DNA of 64,000 nt from an uncultured Acidobacteriia bacterium (GTDB lineage: Bacteria; Acidobacteriota; Terriglobia; Bryobacterales; Bryobacteraceae): the NCBI GenBank assembly GCA_903825445.1, contig CAIKAS010000011.1:31819-95818 (forward strand). The letters are read 5' to 3'. How positions within the stretch are numbered: position 1 is the stretch's first letter; each line of letters starts with the position of its first letter. Below, in pieces: positions 15,437-25,112 of the stretch. The notes under the pieces are model-generated. The model made no database searches, had not been told where the DNA came from, and worked only from the letters and a program-made list of their open reading frames with translations. The translations under genes were made by a program, and so were the position numbers.

Positions 15437-18001
15437 TCAGGCGCCTGTCGCCGCCCCGATGTTCGGCAAACCTGAACTGACAGGCCGATTCGCTGAGTCT
15501 CCCAGTTCAGAGAGCAGTGGAGCCAGACCGGATTCGTACTTTCGCCAGCGCTGCATGGAAGTGCGGAACAAGGGCTTGCGAACCTGAGCGGCGCTGGCAG
15601 TCTTAACAGGTCGTTTACTGTTATGGAAGCTGACGCAGCGATTGTCCCAGGGCAACCCGCAATGTTCAATCATTCGTCGTGCCTGACCCTCGATGTCATC
15701 CACCACGTCCTCGTACGACACATCGAGCACGGTTCCCTCAGGAAGAACGGAGCGCCAGTGGTTCATCATGCCCTGGTAACGGCGATAGCAACGCCCCAAC
15801 TCTCCCAGGTCGTAGCTGTACGGAACTCCTGCGGTGAACAATTTGGAGTAGCAGGACACGCAGGTATCAACAGGGTCCCGCATGGTGTGGATGATCTTCG
15901 CGTTTGGCAGCGCGAGTCGTATCAGCCCGATGTAGAGAAAATTGGCGGGCAGCTTATTGGTAATGAACGTCTTTCCCGCTTCCAGCGCGGGTAGCCTCCC
16001 GAGATAGGCCCGGCCCAGTGCGGCTAGCGCGTCGGAATCAAGACCGGGAACGCAGTCCGGGTACGGCAATGACGCCCCACTCGTGCGTAAGATATCCTCG
16101 ATGGCCGACTCAAAGGCCATGAGTTCGCCTCCGCCCTGGATCTGCGGATGGCTGGCAAGTATCTGTTCGATCAGAGTGCTGCCTGAACGCGGCATCCCGA
16201 GAACGAAAATCGGAGCCCGGGATGGATCGCCTTCTCCCTGGTAACGGGCACACAGGCTCTTGTCGAATGTCATGGCAACATCTTCAAAGAGTTTGGCGGC
16301 TACTGTTTCGTCGTAGAGAATCTGTCGTCGTTTCAGATCGTTTCCCTGAACCATGTGCTGAAAGGCCCGCTCGTAATCTTTGCTGTCTTCAAAGGCTTTA
16401 GCCAGAGCAAAATGGATGTACAGCGCCTTGTGGTCCGGGAGATGACCGTTCGCCAGCAGATCTTCCAACACCGTCAGGTCAGCATCGCCTGGATGGCAGG
16501 TCTTGATTGCCGAGCGATTATAGTGGGCCTCCGCGTAGTCCGGCCGGATAGAAATTGCCTGCTCGTAGTGCGCTGAGGCCTTCTCAAGGTCGCCGCGCTC
16601 CATGAAGATATTTCCCAGGCTGTTGTGGGCCTCGGGTTGGTTAGGATTGGCCGAAAGTGCGTGGAGGCAGTGCGCGATCGCAGTTTCATCTAACCCTTCC
16701 GCCGCCAGCGCAATGCCCAGGTTACTGTGTGCCTCCGCGTAGTCCGGCCGAATACTGATCGCGTGCTCGTAGTGTCTTCTCCCCTCCCCTGATCTCCCCT
16801 GGGCGCAGAACGCGTTGCCCAGGTTATTGTGAGCTTCTGCGTGCCCGGAATTGATCGTGATCGCTCGTTGATAGCACGTGATCGCATCGCCGCCATTGCC
16901 TTTCGCGAAAAGGGCCGAACCCAGATTATTGTACGCATCGGCATAATCCGGTTTAACAGTCACGGCTCGCAGGTAATGCGCGATCGCATCATCCAGCCTG
17001 CCTTGCTCGCTGAGCAGGATTCCCAGGTTGTTATGCGCCTCCGCGAAATCCGGCTGGATGGCGAGTGCACGCGCATAATGCAACATCGCTTCGGCAGACC
17101 TGCCCTGCGCCTTGAGTGCGGCGCCAAGATTATTGTGCGCATTGGCGTGGCCCGGATCGAGCGTGCATGCACGCTCACAGTGTGTAATCGCCTCCGCGAA
17201 CTTACCCTGTGCCGTGAGCGCCATGCCCAAATTGCTGTGAGCGTCCGCATATTCTGGCCTGATCAAGACTGCCTGCCGGTAATGCTTTCCAGCATCCTCA
17301 TGATTGCCAAGCTCGCCAAGAATGATTCCGAGATTGTTGTGAGCTTCGGCGTGATCCGGCTGAATGGCGAGCGCGCGCTCAAAATGCATTCGCGCTTCGC
17401 TGGCCCGGCCGATCGACTTCAGCGCCGCGCCGAGATTGTTATGTGTGTTGGCCCGTCCGGGCGCAAGCGTGGAGGCTCGCTCATAGTGATCTATGGCTTC
17501 CGCGTATTTACCCTGGGCGGCCAGCACGATCCCGAGGTTGCCATATGCGTCGGCATAGTCTGGCTTCAGCAGGAGAGCGTGCCGGTAATGCCCCGCCGCA
17601 TCTTCGTACTTATTCTGACCGGCAAGAAGAACTCCCAGGTTGTTATGCGCTTCGGCAAAATTTGGATTCAGCCGAAGCACCTGCCGATAACGTGCAGCTG
17701 CATCGCTGACCTTGCCCTGGGCCGCCAGCGCATTACCCATACTGAAATGGTACGAAGGGTTGTCACTCACGACTCGGATCGCGCGACCGATGAATTCAAC
17801 CGCAGTTTCGAAGCGGCCGTTTTGGCAAGCGATGAGCCCGATTAAATGCAGGCTGTCGGCATGACGAGGCTGGAGGGCCAGGACAGCGTGAAAACCTCGT
17901 TCAGCCTCCGCCGGGCGGCCAGCCTGATAGTGCCGAATGGCGTCATGAAACATTCCCGGTACTATCTGACCCTGAAAAGCCTGGCCCTGCATTTGGCGCA
18001 T
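15437..18001 (-). CDS. TPR-repeat sulfotransferase
   Basis: 854 residues. The first ~490 residues are about 14 tandem 34-residue TPRs (pattern AEAHNNLGI.L...G...DA..HY..A....PDYADA). Residues ~585-835 are a sulfotransferase domain: PIFVLGMPRSGSTLIEQILASH is the PAPS 5'-phosphosulfate loop and IIHTMRDPVDTCVSCY the 3'-phosphate-binding segment. TPR-sulfotransferase fusions transfer sulfate from PAPS to proteins or glycans; the target is unknown. No signal peptide, so the enzyme is likely cytoplasmic or reached by membrane substrates. GAGGAAAA precedes the ATG. Confidence 0.88.
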   Translation of the reverse strand: MRQMQGQAFQGQIVPGMFHDAIRHYQAGRPAEAERGFHAVLALQPRHADSLHLIGLIACQNGRFETAVEFIGRAIRVVSDNPSYHFSMGNALAAQGKVSDAAARYRQVLRLNPNFAEAHNNLGVLLAGQNKYEDAAGHYRHALLLKPDYADAYGNLGIVLAAQGKYAEAIDHYERASTLAPGRANTHNNLGAALKSIGRASEARMHFERALAIQPDHAEAHNNLGIILGELGNHEDAGKHYRQAVLIRPEYADAHSNLGMALTAQGKFAEAITHCERACTLDPGHANAHNNLGAALKAQGRSAEAMLHYARALAIQPDFAEAHNNLGILLSEQGRLDDAIAHYLRAVTVKPDYADAYNNLGSALFAKGNGGDAITCYQRAITINSGHAEAHNNLGNAFCAQGRSGEGRRHYEHAISIRPDYAEAHSNLGIALAAEGLDETAIAHCLHALSANPNQPEAHNSLGNIFMERGDLEKASAHYEQAISIRPDYAEAHYNRSAIKTCHPGDADLTVLEDLLANGHLPDHKALYIHFALAKAFEDSKDYERAFQHMVQGNDLKRRQILYDETVAAKLFEDVAMTFDKSLCARYQGEGDPSRAPIFVLGMPRSGSTLIEQILASHPQIQGGGELMAFESAIEDILRTSGASLPYPDCVPGLDSDALAALGRAYLGRLPALEAGKTFITNKLPANFLYIGLIRLALPNAKIIHTMRDPVDTCVSCYSKLFTAGVPYSYDLGELGRCYRRYQGMMNHWRSVLPEGTVLDVSYEDVVDDIEGQARRMIEHCGLPWDNRCVSFHNSKRPVKTASAAQVRKPLFRTSMQRWRKYESGLAPLLSELGDSANRPVSSGLPNIGAATGA

Positions 18002-18104
18002 TGAAGTTTTCCTCGAGAGACCACTGGTGGGCGGGTGACGACTTGCGACCGGAGTGTCGGACCGAATGTTGAGCGTTCTGCCTTCCGGGGAATTGCGGCG
18101 TGGG

Positions 18105-18461
18105 TCACCTTCCTGCGAGTTGGCGTTTGATCGCCGCGTCCATCTGACTACGCGCTTGCGGAGTCATCTTCTTAAGCGACTGAGCCAGTTTTTTGCGATC
18201 CTTCGGAGAGAGTCGCTTCACGGCTGCGGCGAGCCGCGCCATTTCCGCCGGCGTCAATTCACTGCTGTTGCTTCTGACGGGCGCCGGTGCTTGTCTGGTC
18301 ATGCGGGGTGGGGGCGGCAGGGGTGGCAGGAGCGCAGCCCGTACCAAATGAGCGTCGGTCGACGCAGCCAATGATGTCCGACGCTCCGGACTTCGTACCG
18401 AACTCACCAAAAGGATCCCGGCGAAAAGGGCGACTGACACACTTACGGAAGTACTGCTCAT
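18105..18461 (-). CDS. Small exported helical hypothetical protein
   Basis: 118 residues. The N-terminus (VSVALFAGILLV) is a signal peptide or membrane anchor, followed by a Pro-rich linker (LLPPLPPPPRM) and a basic helical C-terminus (LTPAEMARLAAAVKRLSPKDRKKLAQSLKKMTPQARSQMDAAIKRQLAGR). The helical part loosely resembles Spy/LTXXQ-type periplasmic proteins, but this is not a firm match. It lies upstream of the TPR-sulfotransferase (103 bp) on the same strand. Confidence 0.6.
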   Translation of the reverse strand: MSSTSVSVSVALFAGILLVSSVRSPERRTSLAASTDAHLVRAALLPPLPPPPRMTRQAPAPVRSNSSELTPAEMARLAAAVKRLSPKDRKKLAQSLKKMTPQARSQMDAAIKRQLAGR

Positions 18462-18593
18462 GTACCTCAGTCAGGCAACTCGCTTGCCACGTGCAATTGC
18501 CTTATTTTCAACAGTTGTGGCTGGATTAGCGGGTTGCCGCTATTGACGGTAATGAGAAATCGTCAAATCTTTGACGCCTATCCTCTACAGGAC

Positions 18594-18632
18594 AAAAAAA
18601 AAAGCGGGACCGGCCTGAGCCTGTCCCGCTTT
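18594..18632 (-). terminator. Rho-independent terminator of the PEP-CTERM gene
   Basis: Perfect 10-bp stem AAAGCGGGAC/GTCCCGCTTT (18601-18610, 18623-18632), 12-nt loop, followed on the minus strand by about ten T. It lies 25 bp after the stop of the gene at 18658. Confidence 0.9.
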
Positions 18633-18657
18633 CCGAGTTGCCAATTGTAAAGAAAAA

Positions 18658-19266
18658 CTAAGCCTTGAGGCGCTTGCGTGCCGCAAAAGCGAGGCCGATA
18701 AGGCCCGAACCAAACAAGGCGATCGACGCCGGTTCGGGAGCCGAAGCCGGCTGCAGCGTCACGTCAAACACCACCGATTGACCGCCCACAGCGTCATATA
18801 CTCCGGCGTCCGAAGTACCCGTAAAAGTCGCAGTTGTGCCATCAAAGGACACAGTGTTAAAACTGCCGTCAGCGAGATTACCCGAAGCGTAACTTACGCC
18901 GGTGACAATGGAACCGTCTGTGGTCGCAAAGTTACCTAGCTCGATCGTGAATCCACCGGAACCGTCACCGGTGGGACTCGAACTGCCGGTGAAGTTAAAT
19001 GTGATGGTTCCGTCGGTCGAATCCGTGTCGGCGAAAGCAACACTACCGTAAAGGCCAGAACTCACGCAGGCATCGTCGAATGCAGCAGTATAGGCGCAAA
19101 AGGCGACATTGGTCGGGCTAGTGTAAGTGCCGGAAGTTATACCCAGAGAGGTCTCTCCCGAAGCAGAACCGCCGGCGGTGTACGTTACACCGACCAGCGA
19201 CGCCATCGAAGTAGAAGCCAACGCGACGGACAATACCGCCGCCAGTTGTAATGCTCGAATGTTCAT
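18658..19266 (-). CDS. PEP-CTERM sorting-domain exported protein
   Basis: 202 residues. Signal peptide ~1-22 (LQLAAVLSVALASTSMA). The mature part is Ser/Thr/Gly-rich beta sequence with two Cys (57, 67). The C-terminus SAPEPASIALFGSGLIGLAFAARKRLKA is a textbook PEP-CTERM tail: PEP motif, hydrophobic helix, basic end. Such proteins are exported by Sec and processed by exosortase, often into extracellular matrix. No exosortase is in the window. AAGGAGGAG precedes the ATG and a strong terminator follows, so the gene is monocistronic. Confidence 0.92.
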   Translation of the reverse strand: MNIRALQLAAVLSVALASTSMASLVGVTYTAGGSASGETSLGITSGTYTSPTNVAFCAYTAAFDDACVSSGLYGSVAFADTDSTDGTITFNFTGSSSPTGDGSGGFTIELGNFATTDGSIVTGVSYASGNLADGSFNTVSFDGTTATFTGTSDAGVYDAVGGQSVVFDVTLQPASAPEPASIALFGSGLIGLAFAARKRLKA

Positions 19267-19511
19267 TTGTGTAACTCCTCCTTAAATAAATCAAAAAAAC
19301 AGAATGCGATTACCAGCAAACCACTTGCGGTTATTTTGGCATGGGGCAGAGTTAACGGTCAAATTAAATAACAGTTAATTCGTGCCAAAACACACAACGA
19401 CACAAAGTGGCGTAACTCATTGATTCATTATCAGTTTGAAGGTAGAGCCCAAAGCCGTTCAGCCCACCCGTCGCAGGTCCGCCTATCGCGGGTCAAGATG
19501 GGGGGCACGAA
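19267..19511 (-). promoter_or_regulatory. Upstream region of PEP-CTERM gene with inverted repeat TTTTGGCA
   Basis: No gene. TTTTGGCA (19334-19341) and TGCCAAAA (19383-19390) form an 8-bp inverted repeat 41 bp apart. Between them, on the minus strand, TTGACC ... CAAAAT with an 18-bp spacer could be a sigma-70-type promoter for the gene starting at 19266. TTGGCACG resembles a sigma-54 -24 box but no -12 GC element follows. Confidence 0.35.
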
Positions 19512-19541
19512 AAAGGGGCAGGCGCTTTCGCCTGCCCCTTT
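19507..19541 (-). terminator. Rho-independent terminator of the PQQ-propeller genes
   Basis: Stem AAAGGGGCAGGCG/CGCCTGCCCCTTT (19512-19524, 19529-19541) with a 4-nt loop, perfect 13 bp, followed on the minus strand by TT after the stem's own T run (CCCCTTTTTCG). Lies 28 bp downstream of the stop at 19570. Confidence 0.8.
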
Positions 19542-19569
19542 GCTATTTATTCAGATCCTGCGACGGTAT

Positions 19570-21132
19570 TTACTTCGCGATGCCGTAGCAATAAAGCATG
19601 CCATCAAAGGTTCCGATGTATACCTTCCCGTTGGCAATTGAAATCTCGCCGTTGTGTACCCAGGACTTAATCTCGGTCCCGCTGTTCCAGAGTTCTTTGC
19701 CAGTCTGGGCATCGAGAGCGAAGAGGACGGCATGGGTCGAATTCGGGATGCGCCGCGAGGCGACGTCGGCGAGACCGACATCGAAATATGCCTGCTCCGT
19801 GTTCTCGCCGCTGCCGAAGGCGTAAACAACGCCGTTGGCAACGATGGGCGGTTCACCCTGATTCATATCTCGGGACACCCAGGCTGGTACGAGCTGCGTC
19901 TTGCCGTTGACATCCTCCACCTTGAACGCAGCCACTCCGCCTTTTTTCGTTTCGCCGTTTGTGATCGGGAACTTAAATTGAGAGTGCGCCGGACCCCAGA
20001 AGGGGCTGAGCACCCAACGCGTACCCTTGGAGTCCAGCCATGTCGCCAGCGAACCCCAGATGCCAGCCGACGCAAAGTTGGTTTCCTCGTTGCAAAACAT
20101 CGGTGTGGTGAAGAGGTCCGTGCGGTGATCGTCGCCGCCAATGGAAGCTGTATCCATGAGCCAGAGACGGCATTCCTTGCTGCCGCTGACCATCAGTTCC
20201 TTACCTTTGTACTGGAAGATGACTGGCGTGACCTGCGCGTCAAGATCGCGCTTCACGAGCCATGCGGCATTAGGAGGACCGAACGTGTCGTAGAGCTTGA
20301 GTTCCTTAGTTTGGGGATCCTGCTTCAAACCGATGATTCCGTTGCCATAGACACCGGCTGCCGGGTTCCACTGGCCGTCTCCGGTCCCGGTGTACATGGC
20401 GCCCGTCTTCGAGCTGATTGCGGGACCAGTGCGACCCCACATACCGCCGCCGGCGGGACCCCAGTTGCCGACCTTCTTCGTCGCGAGGTCGTACGCATAA
20501 GCGTGATTCGGATTGCCACCGCAGCCCTGCGACGTATGGGTATAGATCACACCCTTGTAAAGATTCAGCGCCCAGGTCTTGCCGTTGGCCGGAACGAACT
20601 TGGCAGGCGGAGCAACATCTTCGCCATCGGCCACGTTGATCTGGTGCAAATTGCCGTCCCAGGATACTGAGTAGATTGTGTATTTGCCAGGTGCGTCGTT
20701 GCTAATCACCGGGATGGCCGTCTGACCGCCCGGGCAAAGCGGATCCTGGCTGGGAGCCGGACCGACATAATCGGTCGTGTAGTGCTTGCTCCAGATGATG
20801 GTGCCCGTCTTTGCGTCGATCGCGAAGAGGTCGTCGGAGACCCCGGATTCGATAGCGATCTCCTTCGGTCCGTTCTTCGTGTTCACCTTGCCGGCGATCA
20901 GCGTATTGAAGAGTGTGCTCATCACTCGCGGCTTGGTATCAAGCTGCAGCTTCCAGAGCAGCTTCATGTTCTTCGCCGTGGCGGGGCTGAGAATCTTTTC
21001 GTCTTTCTGCCAGTGCGTGCGTTCAAAATCGTTGCCGCCAGCCAGCCAGTCGGCCGCCTGTATCGTAAAGCCGAGAACGCCGAGCGCTGCTGTTGCCGCG
21101 GTCATCACCGCAAATCGCGAAATCGTTTTCAT
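19570..21132 (-). CDS. Exported PQQ-type beta-propeller protein (1)
   Basis: 520 residues, signal peptide ~1-26. Repeats such as [33 protein letters not shown] and [17 protein letters not shown] are the W-type blades of quinoprotein/BamB-like propellers. Several Cys (PLCPGGQ, SQGCGGN, KECRLW, MFCNEE) could form disulfides. No cytochrome c CxxCH and no clear PQQ-dehydrogenase catalytic set was seen, so it may be a non-catalytic propeller rather than an alcohol dehydrogenase. It is the second gene of a pair with the propeller gene at 21163 (30 bp gap) and probably a paralogue. Confidence 0.78.
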   Translation of the reverse strand: MKTISRFAVMTAATAALGVLGFTIQAADWLAGGNDFERTHWQKDEKILSPATAKNMKLLWKLQLDTKPRVMSTLFNTLIAGKVNTKNGPKEIAIESGVSDDLFAIDAKTGTIIWSKHYTTDYVGPAPSQDPLCPGGQTAIPVISNDAPGKYTIYSVSWDGNLHQINVADGEDVAPPAKFVPANGKTWALNLYKGVIYTHTSQGCGGNPNHAYAYDLATKKVGNWGPAGGGMWGRTGPAISSKTGAMYTGTGDGQWNPAAGVYGNGIIGLKQDPQTKELKLYDTFGPPNAAWLVKRDLDAQVTPVIFQYKGKELMVSGSKECRLWLMDTASIGGDDHRTDLFTTPMFCNEETNFASAGIWGSLATWLDSKGTRWVLSPFWGPAHSQFKFPITNGETKKGGVAAFKVEDVNGKTQLVPAWVSRDMNQGEPPIVANGVVYAFGSGENTEQAYFDVGLADVASRRIPNSTHAVLFALDAQTGKELWNSGTEIKSWVHNGEISIANGKVYIGTFDGMLYCYGIAK

Positions 21133-21162
21133 GGTCTGAGCCTTAAATATCCTGGTCTTTGT

Positions 21163-22830
21163 CTACTGAACTTTCTTGGCGAGATCCGGTGGGACAAGCG
21201 GAATGCCAAACGCGTAAATCGTGCCGTCGGCCGTGGAGAGATACACCTGACCTGCGCTGCCGGCAAGTGCGCCGGCACGGGCGGCGGGAGCAGTAATGGT
21301 GGATCCGCTGTTGAACAATTCCTTACCGGTGGCTCCATCGAGAGCATAGAACACCGCGGGAGAAGAACCGGCACCGCTGGCTGCGGTCATTACGATTCCG
21401 TTGATCACGATTGGGGGCAGCGGCGACGCGATCGCGCGCGAGGTCCAGCCCTGCTGCAGAGTAGCTTTACCGCCCTGATCGACGACTTTCAGCGCGACGA
21501 TGCCGTTGGCGGATCCAGCGAGAATCCAGCGGGTTCCGGCTGCATCCTGCCAGCTGGCCAACGCCCCGGCACCAGCCCCGGAGTCAGCATATTTCACCGA
21601 TGCCAGCGGAGTCTTGTGATCGCCGCCGCCGAGCGAGGCGCCATCGAGAAGATACAAACGACCGTCTTTGTTGGCGACTGCAACCAGATCTTTTCCATTG
21701 AACTGGAAAACTACCGGCGATGATGTGAACTCAGACTTGCCGGGTGTGAACCAATCCTTCAGGCCGAGGGTCTTTCCGTCCAGCCCGACCACGGTATCGG
21801 AGAACGCCGTGGGCGTGTAATCGCCATCGGCGGTTGCCGCATAGACCATGCCCCCGGTGCCGAGGGCGGGGCCGAAGGTTCCGGCAACTCCGCCGCCGTT
21901 CGACGACCAGTGGATGGCCGACGGCGTGGCCGCGCTCGTATCGATCGCCCATACGCCATTCGGAGCGCCGCCGCAGTTTCCGCTCGTGGAGGCGTAGATG
22001 ACGCCATCCACCAGCAGGAGGCCACTGGCGTTCACACCAGCCGGAAGGAACCGGACAGGCGGCTTTGCGTCCTGGCCGTTCGAGATATAGAGAGTGTGCA
22101 GCATGCCATCAGCCGAGACGGCATAGACTGCTTCAGGAGGACGGGCACCGAAACCACCAGCGCCACCGCCGCGACCGCCGGAAACACCAACTGCGCCACC
22201 GCGACCGCCAGCACCACCGCGACCGCCGGACGCTCCCCCGGGGCCACCCGCGCCGCCGAAACCACCACCGCGTCCCTGACCAATCGTAATCGCACCGGCG
22301 CCAGGTTCACTGACGCCACTCGCCGCGCCGCCGCGTCCGGCTCCACCGCGTCCAGCAGCACCGGCCGCCGGAGCAGCGGGAGCCAGAGGAGTCGAACGAG
22401 TCACACCGGCAGTTGTCGCACCGGGGCACGTGGCAGTACCGCTGGGGGCAGCGCCAAAACTCTGCGTCCATTCCACGCGACCGAGGTCGATATCCAGCCC
22501 AACCGCATTGTTAGAAGCGCCGCCGAGGAACGCATAGGCCCGGAAGCCGCGGTAGCCAATGTAACTATCGACCATCACGGCCGAAGACAGGGAGAAAGAC
22601 TGCACGGGGTTGCTGTTGGCCTTCACCTTCCACAGAAAGGAGAAGCCGGGCATGCTGGTGGCTGATATGCGGCCATCGGTGCGCGCCCACGAATCGCGCT
22701 GAGCGTCGGCGCCGCCGGTATTCCATGTGCCGGCACCACGGCCGAACTGAGCCCGGGCATCCGTCGCCGCAAGGCAGGTGAGAAAAGCGCATCCGGCAAC
22801 CAAGGCCAGGGGGCGGGAGATATTTCGCAT
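21163..22830 (-). CDS. Exported PQQ-type beta-propeller protein (2) with Gly-rich insert
   Basis: 555 residues, signal peptide ~1-27 (LALVAGCAFLTCLAATDARA). Blades resemble those of the downstream gene (VYAVSADGMLHTLYISNGQDAKPPVRFLPAGVN parallels its [30 protein letters not shown]). Residues ~152-237 are a low-complexity Gly/Arg/Ala insert (GRGGAGRGG, GGRGGGAGG) between two blades, absent from the partner. It may be a flexible surface loop. The pair ends with a strong terminator. Binding partner or substrate unknown. Confidence 0.75.
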   Translation of the reverse strand: MRNISRPLALVAGCAFLTCLAATDARAQFGRGAGTWNTGGADAQRDSWARTDGRISATSMPGFSFLWKVKANSNPVQSFSLSSAVMVDSYIGYRGFRAYAFLGGASNNAVGLDIDLGRVEWTQSFGAAPSGTATCPGATTAGVTRSTPLAPAAPAAGAAGRGGAGRGGAASGVSEPGAGAITIGQGRGGGFGGAGGPGGASGGRGGAGGRGGAVGVSGGRGGGAGGFGARPPEAVYAVSADGMLHTLYISNGQDAKPPVRFLPAGVNASGLLLVDGVIYASTSGNCGGAPNGVWAIDTSAATPSAIHWSSNGGGVAGTFGPALGTGGMVYAATADGDYTPTAFSDTVVGLDGKTLGLKDWFTPGKSEFTSSPVVFQFNGKDLVAVANKDGRLYLLDGASLGGGDHKTPLASVKYADSGAGAGALASWQDAAGTRWILAGSANGIVALKVVDQGGKATLQQGWTSRAIASPLPPIVINGIVMTAASGAGSSPAVFYALDGATGKELFNSGSTITAPAARAGALAGSAGQVYLSTADGTIYAFGIPLVPPDLAKKVQ

Positions 22831-23026
22831 ATCGTTGTTGAATCCTTCTCAGAAGAGTATATACCCGCAATGGCATCGCCGTAATCTTTTGTTTACATGC
22901 GCTTACACAAGGAAAGACAGCCGCGTTGGTCGGACCAAAAACGGGGGTCGGTGCCCCCCCGTAAAACATTCCGTTTGCAAAACTGAGCATAAATAGTGCT
23001 ATGTTGGGATCTAGCCCATTTAACGC

Positions 23027-23665
23027 ATGATTCCAGGCCGTAATTTCCCACCCCGTAAGCCCACCCGCAGAGAAAACGTGAATGAGACGATTCGTGCGCG
23101 AGAAGTGCGCGCGGTCTTCCCCGATGGCACAGCTGAAGTCATGCCGACTGCCGCCGCTATTCGGAGGGCGCAGGAGTTGGGTCTCGATCTGGTTCTGGTT
23201 TCGCCAACCGCCGTGCCACCCGTGGCCAAGGCGATCGACTACGGCCAGTACCAGTATGAAATGAAGAAGAAGCAGCACGACGCCAAGAAAAAGCAGCACG
23301 TCGTGCAGGTGAAGGAATTGAAGTTCCGCCCTAACACGGACGATCACGATTACGATTTCAAGAAGAACCATGCGGTGCGCTTCCTTCAGGAAGGCAATCG
23401 TGTGAAGGCCGTGGTGCAGTTCCGCGGGCGCGAGATTGCCCATACGGATCTGGGCCGCAAACTGTTGCTCCGTTTTGCCGAGGATCTGACCGCTTATGGC
23501 GTAGTGGACGGCACACCGCGAATGGAAGGGCGCAATGCCCACATTCTTATTAGCCCGGTGAAGGTTGTGGTCAAGGCAACACCCAAGGAAAAGGCGCCGT
23601 CGGCAAAACCGCCCGCGCAGCCACAGCCGCCCCAGACTGAACCACCAGCTCCGCCACAGGCATGA
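23027..23665 (+). CDS. infC: Translation initiation factor IF-3
   Basis: 212 residues. N-domain RRENVNETIRAREVRAVFPDG...GLDLVLVSPTAVPPVAKAIDYGQYQYE, linker rich in Lys, and C-domain VKELKFRPNTDDHDYDFKKNHAVRFLQEGNRVKAVVQFRGREI are classic IF-3. It binds the 30S subunit and proofreads initiator tRNA. After residue ~183 there is an extra Pro/Ala/Lys-rich tail not found in most IF-3. No rpmI or rplT follows, unlike the common infC-rpmI-rplT order; instead its stop overlaps a beta-helix lipoprotein gene (ATGA). No ribosome site is visible before the ATG. Confidence 0.95.
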   Translation: MIPGRNFPPRKPTRRENVNETIRAREVRAVFPDGTAEVMPTAAAIRRAQELGLDLVLVSPTAVPPVAKAIDYGQYQYEMKKKQHDAKKKQHVVQVKELKFRPNTDDHDYDFKKNHAVRFLQEGNRVKAVVQFRGREIAHTDLGRKLLLRFAEDLTAYGVVDGTPRMEGRNAHILISPVKVVVKATPKEKAPSAKPPAQPQPPQTEPPAPPQA

Positions 23666-25089
23666 ACGTCAGGTCAAACCTGCACCTGTGTTTTTGGAAC
23701 GCGCGTAAGCCATTCCCCCTTGCGATTTCTTGTGCTGTGATTCTGCTGGCAGCCAGCGGGTGCGGACCCTATCGGGCAGCTGACCGTGTACGCAACGCCC
23801 TAAAGAGCCAGCCACCCGTAATCGATCTGCCCGCGGGCGAGGTTCACCTGGATCGACCGCTTGTTATCCCCAAAGGCACTGTCAGCCTTCAATTGCGTGG
23901 GGACTCTTCGGGCAGCACGCTGGTGCTGGATCCTGGCTTTAAGGGCACGGCCGCAATCGAGGCTGAGGGCGTTTCCAATGTCACGCTTTCCGGCTTTACT
24001 GTCAGGGGTAACCGCGACAAGTTACAGAGCCAATGGTATCTACCGCTTAAGGAAGCGGCATTTGCGGACTATTACACCGACAACGGGATCGTTATCCGCA
24101 AGAGCAATGGAATTACGATTCGCGACGTTGCTTTTTCAAAGATCCGCGCATTTCCTATTATCGTGAACGCGACGGCGAAGGCGACGATAGACGCCGTGAC
24201 CATTGAAGACTGCGGCACTCTCAATCCCGGTGGCCACAACAATACGACTGGCGGAATTCTGATCGAAGAAGGATCGAGCGGATTTGAGGTGCGCAAGGCA
24301 AATATCAACCGGGTTGCCGGGAATGCAATCTGGACGCATTCCTATGCGCGCTCTCCGAGGCAAGCCAATGGCCTGATCACGGAGAATATCATCGCCGGAG
24401 TTGGGCGCGATGCGATTCAGGTAGGCCACGCAACCAATGTGCGCGTGGAGAAGAATCACGGCTCGTTAATTGGATTCCCCCCTGAATATATCGACTTTGC
24501 GGGCCTGGGCACGCCGGTGGCGATCGATACCGCAGGAAACGTGGATCATACGCTTTACGTGAACAACAACTTCGAGGATGTCAACGGGCAGTGCATCGAT
24601 TTGGACGGCTTCCACGACGGGGAAGTGAGCGGGAACAGATGCATCAACAACTCAGCATCCGCGGCAACACTGGCAGGTCTGCACTTCGGAATTATGTTCG
24701 GCAATCATGATCCGGGCATGACGTCGTCCAACGTGACGGTTTCCGGCAACGTGCTGCAGGGCTTTGCTTACGGCGCGATTTTTCTGATTGGCGACCACCA
24801 TCTGATCGAAGACAACCGTTTCGTCAATATGAATCTTGCGCGATGCGGCTCGGAGCCGACGCCCGCAAAGTGCCTGGCGATGGCGGATCAGCCAGATGCA
24901 CTGCGCAGCGGAATATATCTGAGCGACGACGGCGGGCGTCCGGCGAAGACACGCGGCAACGTCATTCGAGGGAATTCGATTGAAGGGTTTGGCATCGAGC
25001 AGCACTGCATCACGGCAAAGCGTGGCGTCGACCTGAAAGCGAACATGATCGCCGGCAATACCTGCGAAAACCCGGAAGTCTCTCAATAA
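23662..25089 (+). CDS. Parallel beta-helix repeat lipoprotein
   Basis: 475 residues. Signal peptide with lipobox (VILLAASGC, Cys ~36), so probably anchored to a membrane by lipid. From ~55 to 460 a right-handed parallel beta-helix is suggested by repeated N-x-x-I/V-x-G-N turns (NVTLSGFTVRGN, GITIRDVAFSK, NVTVSGNVLQG, HLIEDNRFVN, GNVIRGNSIEG). It resembles pectate-lyase/NosD-like carbohydrate-binding or cleaving folds; no catalytic set was identified. ATG overlaps the infC stop by 4 nt, so translation is coupled to infC. Confidence 0.82.
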   Translation: MNVRSNLHLCFWNARKPFPLAISCAVILLAASGCGPYRAADRVRNALKSQPPVIDLPAGEVHLDRPLVIPKGTVSLQLRGDSSGSTLVLDPGFKGTAAIEAEGVSNVTLSGFTVRGNRDKLQSQWYLPLKEAAFADYYTDNGIVIRKSNGITIRDVAFSKIRAFPIIVNATAKATIDAVTIEDCGTLNPGGHNNTTGGILIEEGSSGFEVRKANINRVAGNAIWTHSYARSPRQANGLITENIIAGVGRDAIQVGHATNVRVEKNHGSLIGFPPEYIDFAGLGTPVAIDTAGNVDHTLYVNNNFEDVNGQCIDLDGFHDGEVSGNRCINNSASAATLAGLHFGIMFGNHDPGMTSSNVTVSGNVLQGFAYGAIFLIGDHHLIEDNRFVNMNLARCGSEPTPAKCLAMADQPDALRSGIYLSDDGGRPAKTRGNVIRGNSIEGFGIEQHCITAKRGVDLKANMIAGNTCENPEVSQ

Positions 25090-25112
25090 CCGGCTGATAT
25101 CCTCTCTATTGC

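Noticed and set aside
19321..19395. Sigma-54 promoter before the PEP-CTERM gene
   Set aside because: TTGGCACG matches the -24 box, but the required GC of the -12 box is absent at the right distance.
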